Position numbers and translations under genes: made by a program. 42,901 bases of DNA from an uncultured Bacilli bacterium (GTDB taxonomy: Bacteria > Bacillota_I > Bacilli_A > RF39 > UBA660), in the NCBI GenBank assembly GCA_944358415.1, contig CALVRA010000008.1:1-42901 (forward strand). The letters run 5' to 3'. Positions 1-8,750 of this stretch are shown one piece after another (the stretch's first letter is position 1; the number at the start of each line of letters is the position of its first letter). A model generated the notes under the pieces. The model was not told the DNA's origin and ran no database searches. It saw nothing but the letters and a program-made list of their open reading frames with translations.

Positions 1-13
1 ATATTTTCCTCCT
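1..13 (-). promoter_or_regulatory. Shine-Dalgarno of a gene starting just off the left edge
   Basis: Read on the minus strand, positions 13 to 7 give AGGAGGA, followed by AAATAT at the window edge. The spacing would put a start codon across the left boundary, so a further minus-strand gene probably begins there. No coding sequence of it lies in the window. The proS terminator at 72-97 lies between it and proS. Confidence 0.5.
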
Positions 14-71
14 TTTTACTCCTACATATATTAATATACGACAAAAATAATGTTTTTCTTTTTTCTATATG

Positions 72-97
72 AAAAAAGTTCAAATAAATGAACTTTT
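72..97 (-). terminator. Rho-independent terminator of proS
   Basis: On the minus strand the stem AAAGTTCA / TGAACTTT closes a short AT loop and is followed by a run of T. It overlaps the proS stop codon at 96-98. Confidence 0.75.
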
Positions 98-1781
98 ATA
101 CATACTTTTTAATCTCTTTTATAATATCATCTTTAGAAATCTCAGTATCAATCTTACCATCTCTTGATTTTAACTCTAAAATACCATCTATAGCTTTTCT
201 TCCAATAGTCACTCTATAAGGAACGCCTAAAAGTTCCATATCTTTAAACTTAACTCCAGCTCTTTCATCCCTATCATCAAATAAAACATCAATTCCTTCT
301 TTATTAAACTCATCATATAAATCATTGGCAACACACATTTGCTTTTCATCTTTAGCATTTATAACCGTAATACAAACAGTAAATGGTGCGACCGAAACTG
401 GCCATACTAAACCTTTCTCATCTGCTTTTTGTTCAGCAATTGCCGCCATACACCTTGCTACTCCAATTCCGTAGCACCCCATATAAACTGGTTTTAACTT
501 GTTTTCTTTATCCAAATAATTTAAACCTAAAGCTAAAGAATATTTCGTACCAAGTTTAAAAGTATTACCAATTTCAATACCTTTTTTAAAGTAAATATGA
601 CCATCACAACATGGACAAACATCACCTTCGCAAATATTAACAATATCACCTTGCATATAAACTTCAAAATCACTCAAGTTTACATTTTTATAATGATATC
701 CATCTTTATTAGCTCCGCAAATAAAATTAATCATATTTGCAACCTCATTATCAATAACAATCTTTACATTTACGCCTATTGGACCTAAAGATCCAAATGA
801 AGCAGAAGTAACCATCTTAAGATCTTCTTCACTTGCCATTAAAACCTCACTGACATTTAATAACTTGCGAAGCTTTGTCTCATTTAATTCTCTATCTCCA
901 TTTATTAAAGCAAATATAATTTCATCATCAGTTTTATAAACAAGTGTTTTCACAGTTTTTGAAGCAGGAATAGAAAGAAAATTACAAACATCTTCAATAC
1001 TTTTAACACCTTTAGTTTCTATAAGCTCCAATTCCTGTTTTTCTTCTTTTTCAAATTTTCTAGCTTTAACTTGAGCAACTTCAATATTAGAGCCAAATGA
1101 ACATTTATCACACATAACTAAAACATCTTCACCAATATCTGTAACCGCTTGAAACTCTTCAGATAAATCTCCACCCATAACTCCAGTATCCGCACGAACA
1201 ATTCTATAATCAATGCCCATTCTATCAAAAGAATTTTTATAAGCTTCAACCATCTTCTGATAACTAACTTCTCCAGCCTCACTATCAATATCAAAGCTAT
1301 ATGCATCTTTCATCGTAAATTCTCTCGTTCTAATTAAACCAAAGCGTGGTCTAGCCTCATCCCTAAATTTATCTTGAATCTGATAAATATTAAAAGGCAT
1401 ATCCCTATATGATTTAATTTTTTCTGAAGCAGCCATTACAAATAACTCTTCATGTGTTGGACCTAGACAAAACTCACGATCATTTCTATCATCTAACTTA
1501 AACATATCAGAACCAAAAGAATCATAACGATGTGATTTATGAAAAATATCACTAGGAATCAAAGCCGGCATCAATACTTCATTTGCCCCTGCCTTATCCA
1601 TCTCCTCTCTAATAATATTTTCAATTTTTCTTTTAACCCTAAGACCCATAGGCATAAACATATAAACCCCACTAGCTTCTTTCTTAACCATGCCACTTCT
1701 TACTAATAAATTACCACTCAATGAGTCCTCATCTTTAATATCATCTCTAATTGTGTAAAAAAAACTGTTACTTAATTTCAT
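96..1781 (-). CDS. proS: Prolyl-tRNA synthetase
   Basis: Class II aminoacyl-tRNA synthetase that charges tRNA-Pro in the cytosol. At about 561 residues it is the long bacterial (ProS type 1) form. Class II motif 2 is visible around FRDEARPRFGLIRTREFTMKD and motif 3 near the C-terminus (GCYGIGVARCMAAIAEQ). The segment between them carries a YbaK-like editing insertion (about residues 225-400), followed by the anticodon-binding domain. The open frame extends six codons further upstream, but a GGAGGG ribosome site sits just before the ATG at 1781 (MKLSNSFF), which is the better start. The upstream leader is a T-box with a Pro specifier, which independently supports the assignment. Transcribed alone, with its own promoter and terminator. 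Confidence 0.97.
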   Translation of the reverse strand: MKLSNSFFYTIRDDIKDEDSLSGNLLVRSGMVKKEASGVYMFMPMGLRVKRKIENIIREEMDKAGANEVLMPALIPSDIFHKSHRYDSFGSDMFKLDDRNDREFCLGPTHEELFVMAASEKIKSYRDMPFNIYQIQDKFRDEARPRFGLIRTREFTMKDAYSFDIDSEAGEVSYQKMVEAYKNSFDRMGIDYRIVRADTGVMGGDLSEEFQAVTDIGEDVLVMCDKCSFGSNIEVAQVKARKFEKEEKQELELIETKGVKSIEDVCNFLSIPASKTVKTLVYKTDDEIIFALINGDRELNETKLRKLLNVSEVLMASEEDLKMVTSASFGSLGPIGVNVKIVIDNEVANMINFICGANKDGYHYKNVNLSDFEVYMQGDIVNICEGDVCPCCDGHIYFKKGIEIGNTFKLGTKYSLALGLNYLDKENKLKPVYMGCYGIGVARCMAAIAEQKADEKGLVWPVSVAPFTVCITVINAKDEKQMCVANDLYDEFNKEGIDVLFDDRDERAGVKFKDMELLGVPYRVTIGRKAIDGILELKSRDGKIDTEISKDDIIKEIKKYV

Positions 1782-1799
1782 AAAAATCCCTCCTAACAA

Positions 1800-1992
1800 A
1801 AAAAGGATAGTACCTAAGGAGTGCCTAAAAGCACGGTACCATCCTTTAATTAACTTAATTTAAGATAACGGTTTTACCCGGAAGCTATTAACTTCTCTCA
1901 GAAAGTAGGAATTAAATACTATCATAACTTGCTCTCACCATCCAAGCTCGCTTTCTATGAGGAAATATTTAATATTCTTTCGTCAACAATTT
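1800..1992 (-). promoter_or_regulatory. T-box leader riboswitch, proline specifier
   Basis: On the minus strand the conserved T-box segment appears as AAAGGATGGTACCGTGC. It is followed by GGCAC...GGTACTATCC and a T-run, giving the expected antiterminator/terminator alternative just before proS. Stem I can be drawn with GAAAG near 1980 pairing to CTTTC near 1907. The internal loop between them carries CCT followed by A, a Pro codon in the specifier position. Uncharged tRNA-Pro would favour read-through. The T-box motif is clear; the exact stem I pairing is a hand fold. Confidence 0.9.
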
Positions 1993-2000
1993 ATACATAA

Positions 2001-2029
2001 ATATTAGCACATAACCATATAAAAGTCAA
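2001..2029 (-). promoter_or_regulatory. Sigma-A promoter of the proS T-box transcript
   Basis: Minus strand: -35 TTGACT (2029-2024), 17-bp spacer, -10 TAATAT (2006-2001). Transcription would start a few bases before the T-box leader. It lies immediately after the stop of the upstream PH-domain gene. Confidence 0.8.
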
Positions 2030-2031
2030 AA

Positions 2032-2424
2032 CTAAATTTTCGTATTCATCATTTTTTTATAAATAACTTTAAGCTTTTCCTTTTTTAAATGATTCATTTC
2101 AATAAAGTTAATATGTAATTGATATCCACTATCAAAACTAAATAATAACTCTACCTTACCATGTTTAAAATTAATTGCACTACTAGAAATAGATGTATAA
2201 GGAAACATATGAATTTTTTTATAAGCAACTCCAAGTGCATCTCTATCAAATAAAATCATTCGTTTATCAGTAAAAACAACATAATCTTTACTATTTTTAT
2301 AACTACCTATTATACTCTCCTTACTACTAACATACTCCTTAGTATAACCTGGTAAATCATCTTCATCAATTTCTTTTTTAAAATCAAAATATTTGGATAA
2401 CTCCTTAAACTTAATATATGCCAT
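2032..2424 (-). CDS. Bacterial PH-domain protein (YokE/bPH_1-like)
   Basis: A 130-residue protein with no membrane segment. The core reads like the bacterial pleckstrin-homology fold: VVFTDKRMILFDRD, then GVAYKKIHMFPYTSISS, then beta-strand-rich sequence and a C-terminal helix (about residues 48-125). This TDKR...PYSSI pattern is typical of the bPH_1 family seen in Firmicutes proteins of unknown role. The start at 2424 follows AGGTGA with about seven bases of spacing. It sits between the terminator of the giant surface-protein gene and the proS promoter, so it is probably a single-gene unit. The molecular role is unknown. Confidence 0.75.
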   Translation of the reverse strand: MAYIKFKELSKYFDFKKEIDEDDLPGYTKEYVSSKESIIGSYKNSKDYVVFTDKRMILFDRDALGVAYKKIHMFPYTSISSSAINFKHGKVELLFSFDSGYQLHINFIEMNHLKKEKLKVIYKKMMNTKI

Positions 2425-2453
2425 ATCTTAATCACCTATCACCATTTTAAACT

Positions 2454-2482
2454 AAAAAAGGAATTTTTTCAATTCCTTTTTT
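2454..2482 (-). terminator. Terminator of the giant Ig-like surface protein gene
   Basis: Minus strand: AAGGAATT, short A-rich loop, AATTCCTT, then T-run, starting seven bases after the stop at 2489. A-rich sequence on the other side makes it potentially bidirectional. Confidence 0.8.
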
Positions 2483-2488
2483 ACATTA

Positions 2489-3236
2489 TTACTTAACCAC
2501 ATTAAATCTATAAGTAGCAACATTACCCAAATTATCAGTAACTACAACTGTATTCTCTCCATCTTTGAATGTATAAGCATGACCGTCATTAATATCTACA
2601 TAAATTCCTGTATGAGAAAGTTGTGTTCCATTAATAACAACACTTGCTATTCCATTTTTGTCATGAAGTTTTAAATTTAATTTCCCATAAACTCCATTAT
2701 TTTCAATTGTTCCACTATTTAAACTATAAGTTGGAGCTGTTTTATCAACATTAAATCTATAAGTAGCAACATTACCCAAATTATCAGTAACTACAACTGT
2801 ATTCTCTCCATCTTTGAATGTATAAGCATGACCGTCATTAATATCTACATAAATTCCTGTATGAGAAAGTTGTGTTCCATTAATAACAACACTTGCTATT
2901 CCATTTTTGTCATGAAGTTTTAAATTTAATTTCCCATAAACTCCATTATTTTCAATTGTTCCACTATTTAAACTATAAGTTGGGACTGTTTTATCAACAA
3001 TAAATGTATAAGTAACAGTATTACCTGCTGTATCAGTAACTACAACTGTATTCTCTCCATCTTTAAATGTATAAGCATGGCCATCATTAATATCTACATA
3101 AATTCCTGTATGAGAAAGTTGTGTTCCATTAATAACAACACTTGCTATTCCATTTTCGTCATGAAGTTTTAAATTTAATTTTCCATAAACTCCATTATTT
3201 TCAATTGTTCCGTCATTAAAAGAATAAGTTGGCATT
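2489..3236 (-). repeat. Three tandem 249-bp (83-aa) coding repeats
   Basis: The segment recurs at exactly 249-bp spacing (matching anchors at 2533, 2782 and 3031). The two copies nearest the 3' end of the gene are almost identical in DNA, including synonymous positions, while the third is more diverged. That indicates recent duplication or gene conversion. Each unit carries GVYGKLNLKLHD, GIASVVINGTQLSHTGIY and GENTVVVTD. Confidence 0.9.
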
Positions 3237-6200
3237 TTAGTATCTACTTTAATATTAATTGTAGTTTTGTGATTCTTTTTATCTATAGCAGTTATTTTAT
3301 AACTACCTGCATTTTTTACTACATAACCATTTTCTACTTCTTTTGTTTTATCATTCTCTTTTGAATACACTGTAATTTTTTTCAAAGTAGCATCTTCTAC
3401 TTGAATGGTAGCAGGATTATAAACTCCTCCGTCTTCTAAACCAATAAACACAGGAGCTTTTGTGTCACGAATTGCAACAATTCTAGTATCTTTTGCTGAA
3501 TTTCCAGCTTTGTCATAAGCAGTATAAGTTATTTTATATTCACCTAATTTAGTAGTATCAAGAACATCAACGTCTTTCCAATTACTAGAACCTTCAGCTA
3601 AAAATCTATAAGAAATTTTAACTAAATGAGTAACATCTTTATCAACTACATCATAAGCAGAATAACCTTTTTCAATATAGTCTTCTCCTGCTTCTAGATA
3701 ATATTTATTAGGATCAACAACTTTAATTTCAGGTGCTACTTTATCAATTCTCTTAACTTCAAAATTAACTGTAGTTGAATTCCCTGCTTTATCCTTAATT
3801 ACAACAGAATATTTACCATTTGCAGAATATGTTTTTGTAAATTCATGTTCTTTATTTGTTTCTACTTCTGTCCATCCTTCTGGCTTATAAATTGCTTCAT
3901 TACTTATCAAAGTAACAATTACATCTTTATTTGTAGATTTATCATTGTTAGACTTTGTTATAATTGCTGTTGGAGCAATCTTATCAATTCTCTTAACTTC
4001 AAAATTAACTGTAGTTGAATTTCCTGCTTTATCCTTAATTACAACAGAATATTTGCCATTTGCAGAATATGTTTTTGTAAATTCATATCCTTTATTTGTT
4101 TCTACTTCTGTCCATCCTTCTGGTGTATAAATCGCTTCATCACTAATTAAAGTAACAATTACATCTTTATTTGTAGACTTATCATTATTTGATTTAACTA
4201 CTTTTACTTTTGGTGCAGTTTTATCAAAATAAACTACATGACCATTTGATGGTTTATTAATATCAGCATATTTATTTCCAGCCTTGTCTTGAATGTTAGT
4301 GACTAACATTGTAATTTCACCATCAGTCATTTTTGTATTTTCATCGATAGTATATCTAATTGAATAACCATATTCACCATTGTCATATGCTCTTTCAGTA
4401 ACATCTGCTACTTCATATTTTTTGCCATCATTAATTAAAGTAAATGTTGGCATTTCCTTTAATTGTTCATTAAATCTAACATAAGAGTAAATAGTGTCTC
4501 CAATTTTTGCATAGAAATATTTTTGCTCATTAGCATCACCATCTACTAAAATATTAGCCGCTTTTAACACTGGTTTTGTGTTATCTAATGTAACACTAGG
4601 ATATGTCTTACTATTAACATCAGCTTGAGTTAATAAAGTACCAACATTTCCAACTTTATCAGTATATCCATAAACTTCAAATGGGATAATTCCATCAGCT
4701 AAATTCATCTCATCAGTAATTTTAATATCTGCATAATACGCATAACTATTATCCTTTGGACGTGAACTAGCTTCACGATAAGTAGCTTTATACTCCTTAC
4801 CACCTAATTTAACTGTAGGTTCAGTACCTAATTTTTCTTCAAAATAAACTAATACACGAACAGTTCCACCATTTTTAATATAAAGTTTTCCTGTTTCATC
4901 TTTGTATTCATCAATATCAGTAATACCTAATGACTTAACAACAGGTGCAGATTCATCATAAGTTACTTGACCATATTTCTTAGTAGAAGTAACATCATCA
5001 TTATCTAATGTTAAAGTATTACCTGCTTTATCTTTAATATTTGTAATTGTAAATGGAATTTCTTTTCCATCTTCTAATTTTGCAACTGTGTTATCAATCT
5101 TAAGATCAATTACACATACATAGCCATAATCTTCTTGACTACATTTTCTAGCTGTCGCACTTTGACCATTTCCAATCGTAAGAACTGGAAGTTCAGTTAA
5201 TTCTTCTTTACTATTAACTTCAACTCTCAAAGTTTGACCATTTCTAATAGTCTGACGATTGTTTTCATCAGAAACATTTAAAACATAAACCCATTTAGGT
5301 GTTTCAACTTTTGTATCAATCGTAAATGTAAGTTCTGCTTTCTTATTATAAGCAGCATCAGTCACTCTAATAAAGTAAGTACCATCTTTATCAAATGTAG
5401 CACCTGATTCAAATGAATACCATTTACCTTCATATAAATATTTTGCATCTTGAATCTTAACCTCATCGATAGTAACTGTTACAGCATGATTGTAAAGTCC
5501 ACCATCTTCTACACCCTTGATAACAGGCATTGTTTTGTCAATTGTAAATGTCAAAGTTGTTTCATTAAATGCAGCATCTACTGCAGTTATAACATAAGTA
5601 CCTTCTTCAGTAAATTTACCTGTATAATCTACTTCAGTACCATCTTTTGTTACCTTAATAGTAACATCGTTGTCATCTTTGATTGTAAGTTCAACATCTT
5701 TTCTTGTAAAACTATTATTATCAATACCTTTGATAACTGGACTATCATTATCATTTAATATCTTATTAACAGTTTCTAAACGGCCTACTAAATTATCTTT
5801 AGCATCGCCATTTTTTAAATCGTTGACTAACTCTTCTACTTTTTCTTTATCACGGAAATCAATTGAATCTAAAATTCCGTTTCGATCAGTAGAATCAGCC
5901 ACCATAGTTTCTAATCTACTAACTAAAGATGTAACATCAATAATATCTTGAACATCATTAAGACGATCTGTTAAAGCATCTTTTTGTTCTTGATTAGTCA
6001 CTTTTTTTACAAGCTCTGTTGCTTTATCAACATCAGCTTGGCTTAGAGAAGATTCTGCAGTTTCAACTGCCTTTAATGCATCAGCATAATAATCAATTGT
6101 ACTGCCACCATTTCCACCATTACCAGTAGTTGTATTGCCACCATTATTACCGTTACCACCAGTCACACCATTGGTGCCACCAGTTATAGTTGTATTTCTA

Positions 6201-6463
6201 ACATTTCTAGCTGCTCTTTGGTTATCAGTAGCTTGACCATTATTTTGACCATCTGATTCACCAGTTACTAGAGTTTCACTATCAGAAACATCACCGTCAT
6301 CTTTAGTAGATTCCCCATCACCTTTAGAATCGATTTCCTCTCTACCACTTGGCTCGCGTCCTTCAAATTTTTCCTCATTGTCAGGATTTGCGAAAACAAA
6401 CGATCCTAAACCAATAAGCAAAAATAGAAGTATAGCGATAAGTCCTATTTTCTTCTTATCCAT
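2489..6463 (-). CDS. Giant secreted Ig-like repeat surface protein
   Basis: About 1,324 residues, presumably outside the cell. The N-terminus is a signal peptide or signal anchor (MDKKK, hydrophobic IGLIAILLFLLIGLGSFVFA). Next come an acidic Ser/Asp/Glu linker, a Gly/Asn/Thr-rich linker (about residues 90-125), an alpha-helical segment rich in Asp, Val and Leu (about 125-240), and a long series of bacterial Ig-like domains. Many of these end with D-K/D-T-x-P or AYDKAGNS-type signatures (HYR/DUF5011-like). Two 80-residue and three 83-residue tandem repeats occupy the C-terminal half. No LPXTG-type sorting signal and no C-terminal membrane span is seen, so retention at the surface would rely on an uncleaved N-terminal anchor or another mechanism. 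A GTG lies nine bases upstream, but AAGGAG is correctly spaced for the ATG at 6463. Role in adhesion is inference from architecture only. Confidence 0.85.
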   Translation of the reverse strand: MDKKKIGLIAILLFLLIGLGSFVFANPDNEEKFEGREPSGREEIDSKGDGESTKDDGDVSDSETLVTGESDGQNNGQATDNQRAARNVRNTTITGGTNGVTGGNGNNGGNTTTGNGGNGGSTIDYYADALKAVETAESSLSQADVDKATELVKKVTNQEQKDALTDRLNDVQDIIDVTSLVSRLETMVADSTDRNGILDSIDFRDKEKVEELVNDLKNGDAKDNLVGRLETVNKILNDNDSPVIKGIDNNSFTRKDVELTIKDDNDVTIKVTKDGTEVDYTGKFTEEGTYVITAVDAAFNETTLTFTIDKTMPVIKGVEDGGLYNHAVTVTIDEVKIQDAKYLYEGKWYSFESGATFDKDGTYFIRVTDAAYNKKAELTFTIDTKVETPKWVYVLNVSDENNRQTIRNGQTLRVEVNSKEELTELPVLTIGNGQSATARKCSQEDYGYVCVIDLKIDNTVAKLEDGKEIPFTITNIKDKAGNTLTLDNDDVTSTKKYGQVTYDESAPVVKSLGITDIDEYKDETGKLYIKNGGTVRVLVYFEEKLGTEPTVKLGGKEYKATYREASSRPKDNSYAYYADIKITDEMNLADGIIPFEVYGYTDKVGNVGTLLTQADVNSKTYPSVTLDNTKPVLKAANILVDGDANEQKYFYAKIGDTIYSYVRFNEQLKEMPTFTLINDGKKYEVADVTERAYDNGEYGYSIRYTIDENTKMTDGEITMLVTNIQDKAGNKYADINKPSNGHVVYFDKTAPKVKVVKSNNDKSTNKDVIVTLISDEAIYTPEGWTEVETNKGYEFTKTYSANGKYSVVIKDKAGNSTTVNFEVKRIDKIAPTAIITKSNNDKSTNKDVIVTLISNEAIYKPEGWTEVETNKEHEFTKTYSANGKYSVVIKDKAGNSTTVNFEVKRIDKVAPEIKVVDPNKYYLEAGEDYIEKGYSAYDVVDKDVTHLVKISYRFLAEGSSNWKDVDVLDTTKLGEYKITYTAYDKAGNSAKDTRIVAIRDTKAPVFIGLEDGGVYNPATIQVEDATLKKITVYSKENDKTKEVENGYVVKNAGSYKITAIDKKNHKTTINIKVDTKMPTYSFNDGTIENNGVYGKLNLKLHDENGIASVVINGTQLSHTGIYVDINDGHAYTFKDGENTVVVTDTAGNTVTYTFIVDKTVPTYSLNSGTIENNGVYGKLNLKLHDKNGIASVVINGTQLSHTGIYVDINDGHAYTFKDGENTVVVTDNLGNVATYRFNVDKTAPTYSLNSGTIENNGVYGKLNLKLHDKNGIASVVINGTQLSHTGIYVDINDGHAYTFKDGENTVVVTDNLGNVATYRFNVVK
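3735..4214 (-). repeat. Two tandem 240-bp (80-aa) coding repeats
   Basis: Two neighbouring units 240 bp apart (anchors at 3781 and 4021), each encoding SNNDKSTNKDVIVTLIS...EGWTEVETNK...ANGKYSVVIKDKAGNS. Differences are few and mostly single bases, so this is a second, independent expansion within the same gene. Confidence 0.9.
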
Positions 6464-6486
6464 ACAATCCACTCCTTCACACCCAT

Positions 6487-6514
6487 ATTATATCATTAAA
6501 ATCTAAAATTGCAA
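6487..6514 (-). promoter_or_regulatory. Promoter of the giant surface protein gene
   Basis: Minus strand: -35 TTGCAA (6514-6509), 16-bp spacer, -10 TATAAT (6492-6487), about 24 bases before the ATG. Confidence 0.7.
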
Positions 6515-6550
6515 CAAAAATTCACCTTTTTTTAACAAAAATATCACAAA

Positions 6551-6580
6551 AAAATGCTTAAAAATTAGCTTTAAGCATTT
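6551..6580 (-). terminator. Terminator of lepB
   Basis: Minus strand: AAATGCTTAAA, short loop, TTTAAGCATTT, then a T-run. It directly follows the lepB stop codon. Confidence 0.75.
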
Positions 6581-7104
6581 TAAAACAAACTAATAGCTGT
6601 AATTGGCCAAAATCTAACCGCAATTTCCCCAATTACATCACTTTTTTTAACCAAACCAATCTTCCTACTATCCAAAGAATTATCCCTATTATCCCCAAGT
6701 ACAAAATACATATCATCAGGAATTTTTGAATAACCTAAATCAGTTAGTTCAAAATCACTCACACTGACATCTTTTAAATAATCCTCAACATAATAATATC
6801 CATCTATATAAACCTTATTATCCTTAATAGATACATATTCACCAGGTAAACCAATCACTCTCTTAATCAAATATTTTGTATCTTCATAAGTAAAAGCAAT
6901 AATATCACCTCTTTTAATATTTGAAAAATGATATTTTGCCTTATTTAAAACTAAAACCTCTTGATTTTCTAAAGTCGGAGACATTGAATCACCAACTACC
7001 TGTGTTACTGAAACTCCGTAAACCATAACGCATATAAACACACAAATAATTAAAATAAACTTAAATGAATCCTTTAAAAATTCTTTTATTGTTAACCAAT
7101 CCAT
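6580..7104 (-). CDS. lepB: Signal peptidase I
   Basis: Membrane-bound serine protease (S26) that removes signal peptides from secreted proteins. The single N-terminal membrane span (about residues 12-33) is followed by GDSMSPTL with catalytic Ser40, KRVIGLPGE with catalytic Lys81, and the conserved GDNRDNSLDSR box. At 174 residues it has the size of the Gram-positive SipS type. The start at 7104 follows AGGAGG. It lies upstream of the large secreted protein but is separated from it by its own terminator, so co-transcription is unlikely. Confidence 0.95.
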   Translation of the reverse strand: MDWLTIKEFLKDSFKFILIICVFICVMVYGVSVTQVVGDSMSPTLENQEVLVLNKAKYHFSNIKRGDIIAFTYEDTKYLIKRVIGLPGEYVSIKDNKVYIDGYYYVEDYLKDVSVSDFELTDLGYSKIPDDMYFVLGDNRDNSLDSRKIGLVKKSDVIGEIAVRFWPITAISLF

Positions 7105-7130
7105 AAGGTATGCCTCCTATACTTACCTCA

Positions 7131-7159
7131 AATATAACACACTTCGCTCACAAAATCAA
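7131..7159 (-). promoter_or_regulatory. Promoter of lepB
   Basis: Minus strand: -35 TTGATT (7159-7154), 17-bp spacer, -10 TATATT (7136-7131). The -35 overlaps the last codons of the preceding gene. Confidence 0.65.
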
Positions 7160-7638
7160 TCTCTTACCCACTTCATCTTTACAATTTCATTAACATTCAA
7201 ATAAATAACCTTATCATCACATATAAAAGATACATCCTCAGTTTCATTTGCTATAAACGCCTCTAAAATATATCCTTTATATACACTTCCATCTTTCAAA
7301 TTCACACATACTTTCCTATCTAAAAAACTATTTACCATCATCGCTTTACTAACAACTTCTTTAGGAATTTCATACATCTCAGTTGGTAAATATTTTGAAG
7401 GTACCTTATACATTGTAATTAATTTTCTACTAGTCTTAGACAAAATATAAATATAACCTTTATATACTTTTACACGTGCCCCTCTATCTTTACTGCACAA
7501 ATACCTATAAAAATCGCCTCTATACATATTAGGCGTTTTTCCATCTCTAGAAACCCTTTTAACAAAAACTGCTTTCCGTTCATTTATTTCAATTCTCTCT
7601 TTGACTCTACGTTTACCATGATATGTTAACTGCTTCAT
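7156..7638 (-). CDS. Unknown protein: DUF4258-like N-terminus plus Sm-like C-terminus
   Basis: I do not recognise this 160-residue basic protein as a named family. The first half has the layout of DUF4258-type small domains: TYHGKRRVKER, a K/R-rich middle, then KVYKGYIYILSKTSRKLITMYKVP, where one would expect a 'his-arg-arg ... iiTvy' pattern. The last 50 residues (VCVNLKDGSVYKGYILEAF...DDKVIYLNVNEIVKM) resemble the strand pattern of Sm/LSm folds (L-x-D-G-x-x-x-x-G). Both resemblances are weak and by eye. AGAGGT precedes the ATG at 7638, and an extended -10 lies just upstream. A role in RNA binding or RNA processing would be inference. Confidence 0.5.
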   Translation of the reverse strand: MKQLTYHGKRRVKERIEINERKAVFVKRVSRDGKTPNMYRGDFYRYLCSKDRGARVKVYKGYIYILSKTSRKLITMYKVPSKYLPTEMYEIPKEVVSKAMMVNSFLDRKVCVNLKDGSVYKGYILEAFIANETEDVSFICDDKVIYLNVNEIVKMKWVRD

Positions 7639-7656
7639 TTCACTACCTCTAAACAG

Positions 7657-7665
7657 ATTATAACA
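7657..7665 (-). promoter_or_regulatory. Extended -10 promoter of the 7156-7638 gene
   Basis: Minus strand TGTTATAAT (7665-7657), an extended -10. No good -35 is visible. It directly follows the terminator of the upstream transporter gene. Confidence 0.5.
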
Positions 7666-7687
7666 AAAAATAGCTATAAAAGCTATT
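7665..7687 (-). terminator. Terminator of the rel-dtd-transporter unit
   Basis: Minus strand: AATAGCT, five-base loop, AGCTATT, then T-run. It overlaps the stop codon of the AI-2E-type transporter gene. Confidence 0.7.
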
Positions 7688-8750
7688 ATCTTTGTAATTT
7701 ATATTTTCTTTGCCTATTCATATTCATAATATCTCTTTTAAAATACTTAAATGTAGAAATCAATATAATAGCCACAGGTAGTGCAATCACAATACCAAGT
7801 ACTCCAAATAATATCCCACCTGCAAAAACAGAAATAATCACCACAAGTGGATGAACCTTATTACTATTGCCATACACAAAAGGATTAATCACATAACCAT
7901 CAACCGCTGAAAATACTAAAAACACAATACATGTTTTAATAAAAAGGGCTGGACTAATCACAAAAGCCGTAATTGCAGCAACTATATTTGTAAAAATCCC
8001 CCCAAAATACGGAATTAAATTACCAAAAGCTGCTAAAGTACCAAGCATTAAAGCATTTGGATGACCTATCAAAGTATAAACAATTGTATATTCAAAAAAC
8101 GAAATAACCACAATCTTCATAAAACCTAAAATATATCTTCGCATCTCATCATCAATCAAAGCTACATAATTATAAAGTTTTTTAGATTTATGACGCAAAA
8201 ATTCCTTTACAAAATTTCTTATTTTGTCCATATCTGCTAAAAAATAAATAAAAGAAGCTAAAATAATAAATATCTTTGAAATATAGTCAATAGAAACACC
8301 AATAAAACTAAGCGCACCATTAGAAATATAAGTTCCAAGCTTTTCTAAAGTATTATTAAAACTAGTAGATAATGTATTTTGAATATCTTTAAAATCAATA
8401 TTATAATCAAAACTAATTTCTTTCAAAAATGAAATAATTCCATTAAATAAACTAGTAAGCTGACTCATAATAGTTGGCGTAATTAAAGCAATTATTAAAC
8501 AAAATACTCCAAAAAATGAACCAACAACTAAAAACAAAGCCAAACCCTTAGGGACATTTTTATCAGTAAGTTTCTTAACCACTGGATAAAAAGCATAAGC
8601 TATGGCAAAAGCTATTAAAAAAGGTAAAATAATATTGAAAATTAAACTAACTGTCCCAAACCAAAAATCTCTTGTCTGATAAATTAAATAAACTGCTAAA
8701 ACAACTAATACAAAATTAATTAATTTAAAATCTATCCTATTTTTTATCAA
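7686..8750 (-). CDS. AI-2E/PerM-family membrane transporter
   Basis: About 354 residues with several hydrophobic spans: two near the N-terminus, one or two after a long extracytoplasmic loop, and a bundle of four at the C-terminus. The family signature is seen in GNLIPYFGGIFTN and in GYVINPFVYGNSNKVHPLVVIISV...GGILFGVLGIVIALPVA. Members are membrane exporters or antiporters with poorly defined substrates (AI-2 in one case). The frame opens with a GTG at 8759, but AAAGGTGA is well placed for the TTG at 8750, inside the 3' end of dtd. The start is therefore uncertain by three codons. It is translationally coupled to dtd. Confidence 0.88.
   Translation of the reverse strand: MIKNRIDFKLINFVLVVLAVYLIYQTRDFWFGTVSLIFNIILPFLIAFAIAYAFYPVVKKLTDKNVPKGLALFLVVGSFFGVFCLIIALITPTIMSQLTSLFNGIISFLKEISFDYNIDFKDIQNTLSTSFNNTLEKLGTYISNGALSFIGVSIDYISKIFIILASFIYFLADMDKIRNFVKEFLRHKSKKLYNYVALIDDEMRRYILGFMKIVVISFFEYTIVYTLIGHPNALMLGTLAAFGNLIPYFGGIFTNIVAAITAFVISPALFIKTCIVFLVFSAVDGYVINPFVYGNSNKVHPLVVIISVFAGGILFGVLGIVIALPVAIILISTFKYFKRDIMNMNRQRKYKLQR

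Noticed and set aside
5450-5951. Plus-strand frames inside the giant surface-protein gene
   Set aside because: Overlapped by a clearly coding minus-strand frame with signal peptide and Ig domains; no ribosome site.
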